A stretch of DNA of 64,000 nt from Sialis fuliginosa. Lineage: Eukaryota > Arthropoda > Insecta > Megaloptera > Sialidae. Positions 55,131-64,000 of this stretch are shown piece by piece; within the stretch, counting starts at the first letter, position 1; the number at the start of each line of letters is the position of its first letter. A program made the position numbers and the translations under genes. The DNA lies in NCBI GenBank assembly GCA_961205875.1, contig OY540817.1, positions 17,333,001-17,397,000 on the forward strand. Reading direction: 5' to 3'. The notes beneath the pieces were generated by a model. That model did not search any database. It was not told the origin of the DNA and worked only from the letters and a program-made list of their open reading frames with translations.

Positions 55131-55566
55131 GGCTTCAGAAGTCGTTTGCCACCCTAAAGGTCAGAAAACTTACAACAGATTAAAAATATTAAGACAAACA
55201 TCATCGATTATCTTTTTCTAGGGCGGAGCTTATATAGTTACATCACTTTAAATATCTTTTTAAATAAAAACAGAAATATACGCCCATTTCATTAATTAAT
55301 TTTCTATCAAGTTTAACATATTTAAATACTAAAATCAGGAATATCAAATATTTATTGCAAAACAAAATTTACTTATACAATTTTCAATAGATTACATAAT
55401 AATTTATATATTATATTATATATCTAATAAATGAGTTTCAAAATATCTGTCTTTGTTTGGTACATGGAGAAATGATTTAAATATTATAATAATCAAATGG
55501 GAGGAGCCTACTAAGTTTGTAATAAGTGGATTTCAATGAAAACTGGACGACTACTTCTGCATACGA
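55131..55566. mobile_element. MITE B-related variant, inverted copy (about 435 bp)
   Basis: It begins CTTCAGAAGTCGTTTGCCAC and ends AACTGGACGACTACTTCTGC; inside, TCAAATGGGAGGAGCCTACT is the reverse complement of the family core. Pairs with the variant at 50288-50610. Confidence 0.75.
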
Positions 55567-55789
55567 CTCTACATCATTATAAAACCCTGTGGATAATAAT
55601 CCAGCTTTGATTATTAATTTCTTAAAAACGAGACGGAGGAAAATTTCCTGTATAAATTTGAAATCGATTTAATTATTTTGATTTCGGTACACAACCCCCT
55701 AAAAGAAAACTTTGTATATTTGAAGACTTAAATATGTTAAATATTTCGTATACATTTCTAGCGACATTCTTTAAGGCAGTGTATTTTTT

Positions 55790-56045
55790 GTTCGACATTG
55801 TTTTGCATGCGATCTTCATCTAGAGAACATTTCGACACCATCCAAGGAAACGATGTCAGGAAAGAGGGTGCCAATCGTATTCGCCAATATGGCATCAGTT
55901 TTATTGCCCGAGAGAGACAGCACCACACCGTGCCAATTACTCACAATACGTTGATCCTTGTCTACGTGCAAAACGCATAATTGAATTTTCTTATCGCGAA
56001 TTGGAATTGCCTAAGTGGGAATCTCAACTGAGTTTATCGATTTAC
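55790..56045. other. Unexplained stretch, open in several frames
   Basis: Unlike its AT-rich surroundings, this stretch stays open in at least two plus-strand frames and one minus-strand frame for 55 or more codons. One plus frame reads HRANYSQYVDPCLRAKRI then IEFSYRELELPKWESQLS. No family is recognised. It may be a scrap of a gene or of a transposon protein, or single-copy regulatory DNA. Confidence 0.3.
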
Positions 56046-56337
56046 GTTTTTATTATAAGCTGTAGATGAACGGGCTCTATTGAATGGAAGCTGTAAGTAA
56101 CCAGGGAAATTGGAAAAAATGAATGATTAGTCTGTATATCTGAACATGTATTGGATTTCGCTCGGATTTCATCGGTTATAGTTTGATTTAATTTGACGGG
56201 GTTGGGAATTCTTCAGGTTGTATTTTTATTTGTTCTCTTTGCAGTTTCAGTCTTTTAAATATTTTTTCGATCTCCTAATTTGAAAATTTAACAGATCATT
56301 AATTTAACATGCCATCAAAAAAATACATGTATATTAT

Positions 56338-56425
56338 TTTTAATATATATATATATATATATGTATAAAGATCAACATCTGTCTATCTATCTGTCCGTTA
56401 GTGCGCTTATAACTCGAGAATATTC
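56338..56425. repeat. TA microsatellite plus dispersed repeat
   Basis: A TA tract (56344-56362) leads into AAAGATCAACATCTGTCTAT, CCGTTAGTGCGCTTATAACT and CGAGAATA, the second copy of the repeat at 16510-16600. Confidence 0.7.
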
Positions 56426-56825
56426 ATAGATATGTTATTTGGCCAGGTTATAGGATATATTTTGTTACGTTAAGTAACATAAAGACTAAGCAGTGACGAT
56501 AATAGTAAATCAAGTCGGAAAAAAAAGCGCTCTTTTACAATACACTGCATAAACCGTTAAATATTGAACAAAATAATGTAGTAAAGAATTGTATAGAATC
56601 AAAAGATCTAAAATAATGTCCGAATACCATAAATCTTACTTTTATGTTTAAGCCACAATGATTGCTTTTATGTTACAAAGAAAATTAGTGTTTTGTTTAC
56701 GTGGGCTTATGACCTGAAAAACATTAATCCTTATCGAAATAAATGATTTCAAATATTTAAATTTAAACAGAACAAAAATTATTTGGACTTTTTGTTAGGT
56801 AATTTTGATGTTGATTAGTTATTAT

Positions 56826-57115
56826 TAGAGATTGGAAAAATAGTTGTTATTTTCAATGAAATAGTTACTAGTTGAAATTTTTTTCGGTTAAATTGTTGGT
56901 AAATAGTTTTTTTACGATTTAATAATAATTAGTGCAAACGAAGCAGTAAAAAGTGTCGCAAATAGTTTAAATATAGTTGGAAAGGTAGTTGCAAATAGTT
57001 GAATTCAAATTGTGTTCAATCAAACCAGTTTTCTGAAAACAGTGGAGATATGTAATAAAAATTACAATAAATGCATTTTTACGCAATAGTTGAAAAACTA
57101 TTTTTCCAATCTCTA
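56826..57115. mobile_element. hAT MITE D, copy 2 (290 bp)
   Basis: The octamer GTTATTAT flanks both sides (56818-56825 and 57116-57123). The ends are TAGAGATTGGAAAAATAGTTG and its reverse complement at the right, with one difference in the first 20 bases. The sequence is collinear with 40662-40957, sharing GTGCAAACGAAGCAGTAAAA and AGTGTCGCAAATAGTTT. Confidence 0.95.
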
Positions 57116-57294
57116 GTTATTATTACAATAATAACTAATCGTGTTTATACTTAATTCAATTATATTTTTCAAAACTCTTAAACAATAACTCCGAGCAAAG
57201 CCGCGGGCATAGCTATACTTATAATATATAAGAGTATGAGATCATTTTTTAAATTATATTACATCATGGAAACAAAACGCGTCTTTTGGTGTTA

Positions 57295-57435
57295 ACTTAG
57301 GTTTTCATAAATTATTAATAGCCAGGATACATGCACAGAAAAATTATCTAACTATTGGTGAAAACCGCATTGAAATCGGTTCAGTAATTCCCAAGTCTAT
57401 AAGCCCCATACAAACGAGAATTCATTCTTATATTA
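57295..57435. repeat. Dispersed repeat, inverted copy of 33650-33740
   Basis: AAAACCGCATTGAAATCGGTT, CAGTAATTCCCAAGTCTATA and AGCCCCATACAAACGAGAATT are the reverse complement of the 33650 repeat. Confidence 0.55.
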
Positions 57436-57479
57436 TAGATGTGGAGAGGAAAGTAAACTATTTTGAAATTTGCATATGT

Positions 57480-57800
57480 AATTGTAAATAATACAGATCA
57501 AGCCAGCCCTGCGCACACACATGCAAACAACTGAACAAAGCACGGCTACCCCGCCGAGTTCCCCCCCACTTTACAGAGTCATACTCATAAATCCCGTTGA
57601 TTGGATATTTATGAGCGCCATTTGCGGCGGGCGATCGCAGCCCCCCCAAACCCCTCTGTTTTATGGCTTGTTGTTGTTGTCGAAGGCGGCGCCACCTACG
57701 CAACGCGCGATTTGAATTTGCGCGGGAGTTGTCGTCTGATTTACGATATAGCTTTCGGTGATTCGCATGAAATATACACGGTGGAGATCATATGTTGTTT
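57480..57800. other. GC-rich single-copy island 18
   Basis: AGATCAAGCCAGCCCTGCGC, GCCATTTGCGGCGGGCGATC, GCAGCCCCCCCAAACCCC, GTCGAAGGCGGCGCCACCTA and CGCAACGCGCGATTTGAATT. The largest GC-rich unit upstream of the exons. Frames on both strands stay open for 60-80 codons, as expected from GC content, with no known motif and no octapeptide. It could be an upstream regulatory island, a promoter or a 5' UTR exon. Confidence 0.35.
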
Positions 57801-57835
57801 TTACGAGAAGGGGGAGGGATAGTTTGTTAAATATA

Positions 57836-57915
57836 CAGGGTGTCCCGTAAACATACCGAGAAACTTTCAGGAGTTGTCGAGGATATTAAAATAATCACTT
57901 TTGATCAGTAAACCT
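57836..57915. repeat. ACAGGGTGTCCCGTAAAC repeat end
   Basis: ACAGGGTGTCCCGTAAACAT then CCGAGAAACTTTCAGGAGTT is a frequent start of insect dispersed elements. The matching end was not found. Confidence 0.45.
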
Positions 57916-60054
57916 ATGTCTGAAAATGAGCCGTTTCAGCAGTAGGGGAGAGGTGCTGCAGTTGAAACAGTTTTTGGATTTTCGATGATAACTTTGTTAT
58001 TTTAATTAGTTATTATTTCAAATTTGGACACAATATAGTCTTTCTATTAAACTTCTAATCAGAAAAAGAAAGGACCTCACAAAAAAGCAATGAATTTTGC
58101 CTTTTTGTAAAAAAAAAATTTGTGGAAATTATGGTTCAAAGTTGTAATGGGTGTAACCTACAAAAATGTATAATTTTTGTTTTAGGGGGTATCCATAAAG
58201 CAACGAATTTTGCATTTTGATTGAATTTTTTTGTAACTTGGGGAAATGACACCACAAAATTTCTGCTCCAAAGGGCATCCAAATATTATACATATGTTTA
58301 TGTATATTTTTATGTTTATCTCTTAAAGGATCAAATTTTAAAAAAATTTGCAAATAGTAAAAGTTTTTAGAACTAGCAAAACCGGCTTAAATTTTTATGA
58401 GACGAGATAGAGACGATATGTCTTTTTTTCACAACAAGATCGAAACGAGACTGTCACTGCTCAAATTCGAGATCTAAAAATTAAAATCAAACTTATTTAA
58501 TTCTCGTCTTATGTGCAAGTTATTTCAAATGAAGACATTTTCTTCAGTGTCTCATATTAATCTTAAATATGCATTTTAATCCTTATATGATTTACCGTTT
58601 TTGAATTACAGCGTTTACAAACAGTGTTTGTTTCGTAATTTTACCCGACAGAAATATTGATATTTTTTCTAATAAAAATACACCTATGGCCACAGTTTTG
58701 TCACAAATCAACCAAAAAGATACAGTGTCTGGTATACTAAGAATCACCCAAATCTTAAAACATCTTAATAACAAATTGAACAAATAGACACATTTTAAAT
58801 AGAAGACATATGCTTTAAAAACGTTTAACCATTCATTCTGAAAACTGTTTTGACACATCTATTCTGCGTATCTGTGTAATCTCCTTTAAAAGTTGGTCAC
58901 ACCTTTCTATTGACGTTTTTGTAAGGGTTTAACCCTGTACCAGGCATGTAACACAAGTCACTATTCTAATGCTAATGCATGTAATGACAGTTTGTACATG
59001 TAGGGGCGGATTGTTGTTATGGAAGGGTTAACAAGCTTGTCAAAGTGAATGATAATAACGTATTATGATTATTTCGTTGAAGGAATTTTTGTAAAAATGA
59101 TGTATGGGTATATAATATATTGATGTTTTTAATAAAAATATTGGTATAAAGAAAATAATTTCAAAATTGTATGATATTATAATGGCCTATTACAATAAAC
59201 TAAAAATTAAGTTTAATTTTTTTAGATTATCTAATTAAAAAACATATTAAAAAAGCGAGCGTAAGCAAACCAGTCATAAAAGTCACTAGGTAGGTACATT
59301 ATTAAAAAATGAAGTTATTTTGAGACACTATTTATTACATTTAAAGTTGTTATTAAATAAATACGAAATCGATGTACAAAGTTTTTATTTTTTTGTAGGT
59401 TTTGTATATAATTAATTTAAATTTCATAACGAATTAAGTGGTATATTTTTTATTCAATTATTATTAGAAGCCCCGACATTTCAGAAACACTGAAAATTCT
59501 TATAAATTCTTATCTTCAATACACGAATAATAGTGTTTTATAAAAAATATATCTCACTTAAGAGCTCAATATGAAAAAATATTTTTTATGGATTGTTTTA
59601 AGGATAAAAAAAAAAATTGCCAAAATTTGGTGCAATTTGGGGTATGGAGAAAAAAGTTTTTGACCAAATTAAAAAATGTATAGATATTTGGAAACTACAA
59701 AAAAAATTAAATAAAATGACCTATACCAGAATTATTTTCGTTGAAACCAAAATATTTGGCGGCAATTTAAAAATCGTCTTTTTTTGCAAAAAGAAACAAA
59801 TTTAATGTTTTGGTACCGCATTCGCTCAAAATTGAATATTCGGATCCGAAATAGATTTTAAAGTTATATTTATTTCATATATTCGGACCATCTAAATTAA
59901 TAACGATATATGAATGTATACTGTATTATTATTATTATATTACCCCTCCCCTTCCTTCCTTTTGAGTTATAAAGAAAACGCTGATTTGAATAAATTAAAA
60001 TTAAATAAACTTCAAACAGTTGAATTGAATGAATAATAAATTAATAGAGACAGA

Positions 60055-60250
60055 CGGGCAAAATACGATGTTTTTAGTGAAAAAGACCCCGACAAAGAAG
60101 TCTGTGTAAGGATGATATTAAGAAATATGGATTAACAGCGCTACAAAGAGCTATAAATGCACGCACCACTGAGCTACCATACCGAGCTATGTGCTGTTGA
60201 ATAACGGAGCTTTATTCAGACACGGATTTAGTTCGTTTTAAATATTTTCA
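60055..60250. other. GC-richer single-copy stretch 19
   Basis: GACGGGCAAAATACGATGTT, AAGACCCCGACAAAGAAGTC and AATGCACGCACCACTGAGCT are single-copy. No frame or motif recognised. Confidence 0.2.
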
Positions 60251-60254
60251 TATA

Positions 60255-60763
60255 AGGTACTGGCACCAGTCTTGGCCCCATTAAGAGCAAGATATACTGT
60301 TTTTTTGGATTACTGCGGGGTTATTTTTTGTAATTCTTATGAACTCATATTACTAATAAAATAAGTACCTCTTTGTTAAATCAATTTATTTACCAAAGTC
60401 CGCAAATGTAGTTTTTTATGTTTTTTCTCCAGTGATGGACACATGCTAATGATTAATAAATGATAAGTACTACGACGCAAAAGTTATAAAATAAAAAATC
60501 GAAAAATTTAAAACAAAGTAAAGCAGTTGCTATGATAATATAATAATTAATAAATAATTTACATTAGTAATTAGTTTAAATGTACACCATTTTGACATAC
60601 ATTGGCCGATTGTCATTAAATTAAGCTGTTTTACAGTTAAATGTCTATATATTATGATTCAGTAATGGCAGTAATCAAATATCAACAAATATTTCTAATT
60701 TAGTACATTTAATTAAACTAGAATCCAACACTGGGGTATGATCCAAGACTGGTGCCAGTACCT
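60255..60763. mobile_element. MITE A, copy 7 (509 bp)
   Basis: Complete: TA, left end AGGTACTGGCACCAGTCTTGG, interior with ATTGGCCGATTGTCATTAAAT, right end identical as reverse complement, then TA. The terminal repeats of this copy match perfectly over about 20 bp, the best preserved in the window. Confidence 0.93.
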
Positions 60764-61574
60764 TAGTAAAATATGAAATGTAGTCAATAAAAATTATCTA
60801 CACATTTAATGAATATCTTAAAATATTTAAAAATCAAAAGTCTGTATTCGAGTTTTGAAACCGAAAAAGATAATTTATTTGCATATGATCGCATATTTAT
60901 CAAAAATTATATAAGAACAAAAAAGTTTTTAAATTTTATTGTTAACAAAATAAGAGCCTTAATGTTTCAATTTAATAAGCACATCTCGAGATACAGCTGA
61001 AAGCTCACTAAAGTCGAAATAGTTTTACTTTATGAGCTTGTGGCGTGGGTTGTTTTTAAATTTTATATAACCCTTTATTTAAAACACATTTTCTCACTAT
61101 AAAGTTAACAAATATGGTACCCTTAAGTAAAATTAAATAAAAAGTTATGATTTCGTTTCAGCCATGATATATTCTTAACAAACATCTATGAATTTCTTTG
61201 TCGACCGGTACTGCACAAATCTATTGAATATAGAGAATCTATATCTTGAAGATTATTATAAAGTTTAAGAATGAATATCTGTATAAATTGCAAGATGCAT
61301 TCGTATTGAAGTCCAGCAAGTAGAAGGCGATTACAAGAACAAAAGATACCATGACACAGCCATCTCTATTTTATTACAAATCGTATATTTAATCAGTCGA
61401 TTCAGTAATATTAACTGTAATAGAAAATTATTTTCGATATCTGGATTTGAAGGTTTATAATTATATTTCGTTTGATATATTATTAAGTAAAGGATATTAA
61501 TCTTAATAATTTATAGAAAATATTATAGTTATTTGTATAAGCAGGAAAAAGAATTGAGGCTGAATTTGAATAAT

Positions 61575-61760
61575 TTATATATATATCTGCCAAGTTAATG
61601 CACAGTGCTTCCTCGTTAAAATCATCAAAGGTAGTTAATATTAATTTAAATAAAAAACAATAAAGTGTTCAGATAAATTGCTTGGTATTTGTTAACCAAT
61701 TAAATTTTATACAATTTTACTAAAAAATATTTGTTCGAAATTTTTTTTTGCGAGGAAGCA
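61575..61760. repeat. Dispersed repeat C end, inverted copy
   Basis: CTGCCAAGTTAATGCACAGTG, GTGTTCAGATAAATTGCTTGG and TTTTGCGAGGAAGCAATATA: the reverse complement of the 35671 unit joined to the TTGCTTCCTCGCAA end. Confidence 0.7.
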
Positions 61761-62039
61761 ATATATGACAAGCTATATTTTCATATTTAACATAAATTCA
61801 CAATTTTACTCAAAAAATTGGATAACATCAGCTATCAAAGGATCCTAAACCTAAAACATATTTTAATGGTTAACTTCTGAAACTATGTCAAGAACTATAT
61901 TATTATTCACCTACTTCAATAATCAAATCATATTAATTAAATAAAAATTAATAAAATCAGCATGCATGCCATTTTGAAATAAATTTTCAAAATGACGTAT
62001 GCGACATATCGCTGTGAAATGAACATAAATAAACGAACA

Positions 62040-62330
62040 CATAAAGTGTGCTGTGCATTTCCTTCGTTAAAACGAGACGACAGACGCTGGCGGCGTTACC
62101 ATGACGACGGGCGTCGAAAGCACGTGGGTGCGACAGAGACGGCGAGCGTCGGATCGGAGAGAGACAGCTACTGAGACGCTCTCAAGTCACCAATTATCAA
62201 TTATTCTGCACTAACATGACAGTTATGTGTTTTAAAATGTTGTTGTAACGGATGATAATTAATTTTGTTACGTGACACATTGTTTATGAATTGAATTTGC
62301 TCGTGACTAATTGCAGTTGATAAAAATGGC
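62040..62330. other. GC-rich single-copy island 20
   Basis: AACGAGACGACAGACGCTGG, CGGCGTTACCATGACGACGG and AGACGGCGAGCGTCGGATCG, followed by CCAATTATCAATTATTCTGC with TAAT cores. Non-repetitive; the short plus frame has no known motif. Candidate regulatory island. Confidence 0.3.
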
Positions 62331-62600
62331 GTCACTTTTATTATAATTAAGGACGAAATTTTTCAATTAATTTTAAAATTTTTTTTTTTTACTAATACTT
62401 AATAATTGTCCTTTCAAATGGAATAAATGCATTTTTATTGTGTTAATTTGCTTGAGAAAATTTATAATAATGTGTGACATTAAGGATTACTGTTATATTT
62501 AAAAAAAAATAGCGTAGAGTAGACAAATTTTAACAAATTGCATCTCAAATATTAAAATATCTAACCATAATATATGTTTATCTTTTACCGGCTTACACTC

Positions 62601-62938
62601 GGTATTATAAAGAATTAGCTTGAGTGCAAATGAAATTAGCTTCCAGCTAACGCTATCTGCTAGGTGTCAAATTGTTACGAAATTGCTCGATATTTTAAAG
62701 CAGTGGTAATTAATGTATAATAATGTAAATACTATGCATTTTATAAGGTACACTTGTTAGCATTTATTTTAAGTCACTTATTGTACATACTTATCGCGCA
62801 TGCATCAAGGTTATGATATGTACGATTTTATTCGCTACATCTGTGAGTGTGTTGTCATTTATATTTAATACCTAGCAGATAGCGTTAGCTGGAAGCTAAT
62901 TTGCTTTTGCACTCAAACAAATACTTTATAATACCATG
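62601..62938. mobile_element. PIF/Harbinger-like MITE, diverged member
   Basis: The ends GGTATTATAAAGAATTAGC and, reverse-complemented, GGTATTATAAAGTATTTG match the 13502 and 29867 family. Subterminal AGCTTCCAGCTAACGCTATC is repeated inverted as GATAGCGTTAGCTGGAAGCT. The outermost bases have drifted, and the flanks TTA and TAA differ at one base. Confidence 0.75.
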
Positions 62939-63175
62939 GTAAATGAATTAATAAATTTCTGGTAATTAGACAACAAAATTATTTTATTTTTCTGCGGTTA
63001 TAATGCTATTAACCGTTAAAAGATGTTTATACAATACATATTGTAAACGTTTGAATAAAATAAATTAAACCTTAATTAAAGGTACAATATTTAATTAATA
63101 CCTTTAAAAAATAAAAATAAAACAACTCGCATATTTAACAGAAATTCACTATCTACATTACTGAATTGAAATTAA

Positions 63176-63660
63176 CAGTGCCGTCTTAAAAACTTTACGG
63201 GCCCCAGGCCACGGTTGTTTTAAGAAAATTTTACAACTGCACATTTTCCTTATTTTTATTTTTTTACTATCTACTTGTAATTTTTTTCATATTTTTTTAT
63301 ACTACGTATATATTAGGTACCTATATACATATAATATATTTTATAATTTTCAACTACACAAATTGACTATTACAACTGCAGTTTTCATTTTTACAGCTAC
63401 AGAAACAAACTACAACTACACACTAAAATAACCCCTGTCTTAGGCTACAGTAGTTTTATATAAGGGCCCCTTTTAATATTGGACTGGCAAATTTTGACCT
63501 TAAAAAAAATTACAATATTTAATTTAACAAATATACTCAGGTTTTTTTTTAGTGTGTAGTTAAAGCTTGTTTCTGCAGTTCCAAAAATAAAAACTGCAGT
63601 TGTAAAAGCTAATTTGTGTAGTTGAAAAATTGCAAGTAGAAAAAAAAATATAAAAAAGTC
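63176..63660. repeat. Dispersed repeat J in both orientations, with an hAT-like start
   Basis: It begins CAGTGCCGTCTTAAAAACTT, an hAT-like terminus. It then contains the J text inverted (ACTACACAAATTGACTATTAC) and later direct (GTTGTAAAAGCTAATTTGTG), so two J units face each other around about 63460. Confidence 0.6.
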
Positions 63661-63779
63661 ATCAAAATGTTTTGTAAAATTATTTACATACATTTTAGTG
63701 GTCAACATTTAAAACAGGTCAAGAACTTATGTGATATCTATGTGATGACCATAGACTAAACACTAATCTCAACAAACAA

Positions 63780-64000
63780 ACCACCACCGTTGTGTTTGTT
63801 ATTGATCTGTGCGAGCGAGAGAGCGCGCATTTCACACACATACACACACACCCATCTCTCGTTCGAGGGGAGGGGGGCGTCGTGACGTCTGCGCACAGCA
63901 ACCTCTGATCGCACGTGAATAATTTATGCCATATTTTATTAAATTACCCAAAACGAGTGTCAACTAATTCGATTGAATCCACGAGCTCGATCAGTTTTTG
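63780..64000. other. GC-richer island 21 at the window edge
   Basis: TGCGAGCGAGAGAGCGCGCA, a CACACA tract, GTTCGAGGGGAGGGGGGCGT, CGTGACGTCTGCGCACAGCA and TCGCACGTGAATAATTTATG. Contains TGACGTC and CACGTG sites. It could be the edge of promoter-proximal sequence if the first exon lies just beyond the window. Confidence 0.28.

Larger units (their letters stand above)
53638..64000 (-). other. Upstream Vsx intron or 5' flank
   Basis: I searched this part on the minus strand for an exon encoding an FxIxEILGL-type octapeptide and ending in a phase-1 donor, and found none. The first coding exon therefore probably lies beyond the window. The stretch holds transposons and GC-richer islands listed separately. 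Blank AT-rich parts include 54281-54935, 57911-60055 and 60764-61570. Confidence 0.6.

Noticed and set aside
62095-62108. GTTACCATGACGAC fits the RFX X-box consensus
   Set aside because: The consensus is so degenerate that about two matches are expected by chance in 64 kb on two strands; there is no ciliary gene nearby.
1-64000. LTR retroelement, virus-like element or CRISPR array
   Set aside because: No paired long terminal repeats, no gag/pol-like or capsid-like frames and no regularly spaced direct repeats were seen.

Overview
The window looks like insect nuclear DNA, most likely from a moth or butterfly. It is AT-rich and crowded with short non-autonomous transposons. Several dispersed repeats end in phrases that I know as typical of Lepidoptera (CTACGGAACCCTAAAAA near 33005, ACTCGCACTTG near 54990, TTCGCATTTATAATATTA near 35970). 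This species assignment is from memory of repeat families, not from a search.

Only one host gene is recognisable. It is a Vsx/Chx10-type visual-system homeobox gene on the minus strand, seen as four consecutive coding exons: 53553-53637 (basic start of the homeodomain), 52344-52467 (homeodomain residues 5-46), 7438-7612 (homeodomain residues 47-60 plus the CVC domain) and 4968-5521 (end of CVC, acidic/Ser-Thr-rich linker, OAR motif, stop). All splice sites are GT-AG and the phases match, giving 311 contiguous residues. The N-terminal part, where the family carries an octapeptide, was not found and probably lies beyond position 64000. The introns are 1,085 bp, 44,731 bp and 1,916 bp; the large one splits the homeodomain between residues 46 and 47.

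Layout: 1-4967 is the 3' flank (presumed 3' UTR plus small transposons); 4968-7612 holds the last two exons and a short intron; 7613-52343 is the giant intron; 52344-53637 holds two exons separated by an intron containing a pogo/Tigger relic and a palindromic element; 53638-64000 is upstream intron or 5' flank. The giant intron and the upstream part alternate between transposons and more GC-rich single-copy islands, which are the best places to look for enhancers.

Mobile DNA is mostly DNA transposons: hAT-type elements with 8-bp target duplications (at least six perfect), Tc1/mariner-type elements flanked by TA, and PIF/Harbinger-type elements flanked by TAA or TTA. There is also a 2.8-kb foldback element with near-identical 1.1-1.2-kb arms containing 178-bp tandem units, a 745-bp palindrome, a large unclassified family present in several rearranged pieces, and the 3' end of one LINE. 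I saw no LTR retroelement, no virus-like element, no RNA gene and no CRISPR array. No new multi-gene system is visible; the most unusual structure is the foldback element at 43949-46714.
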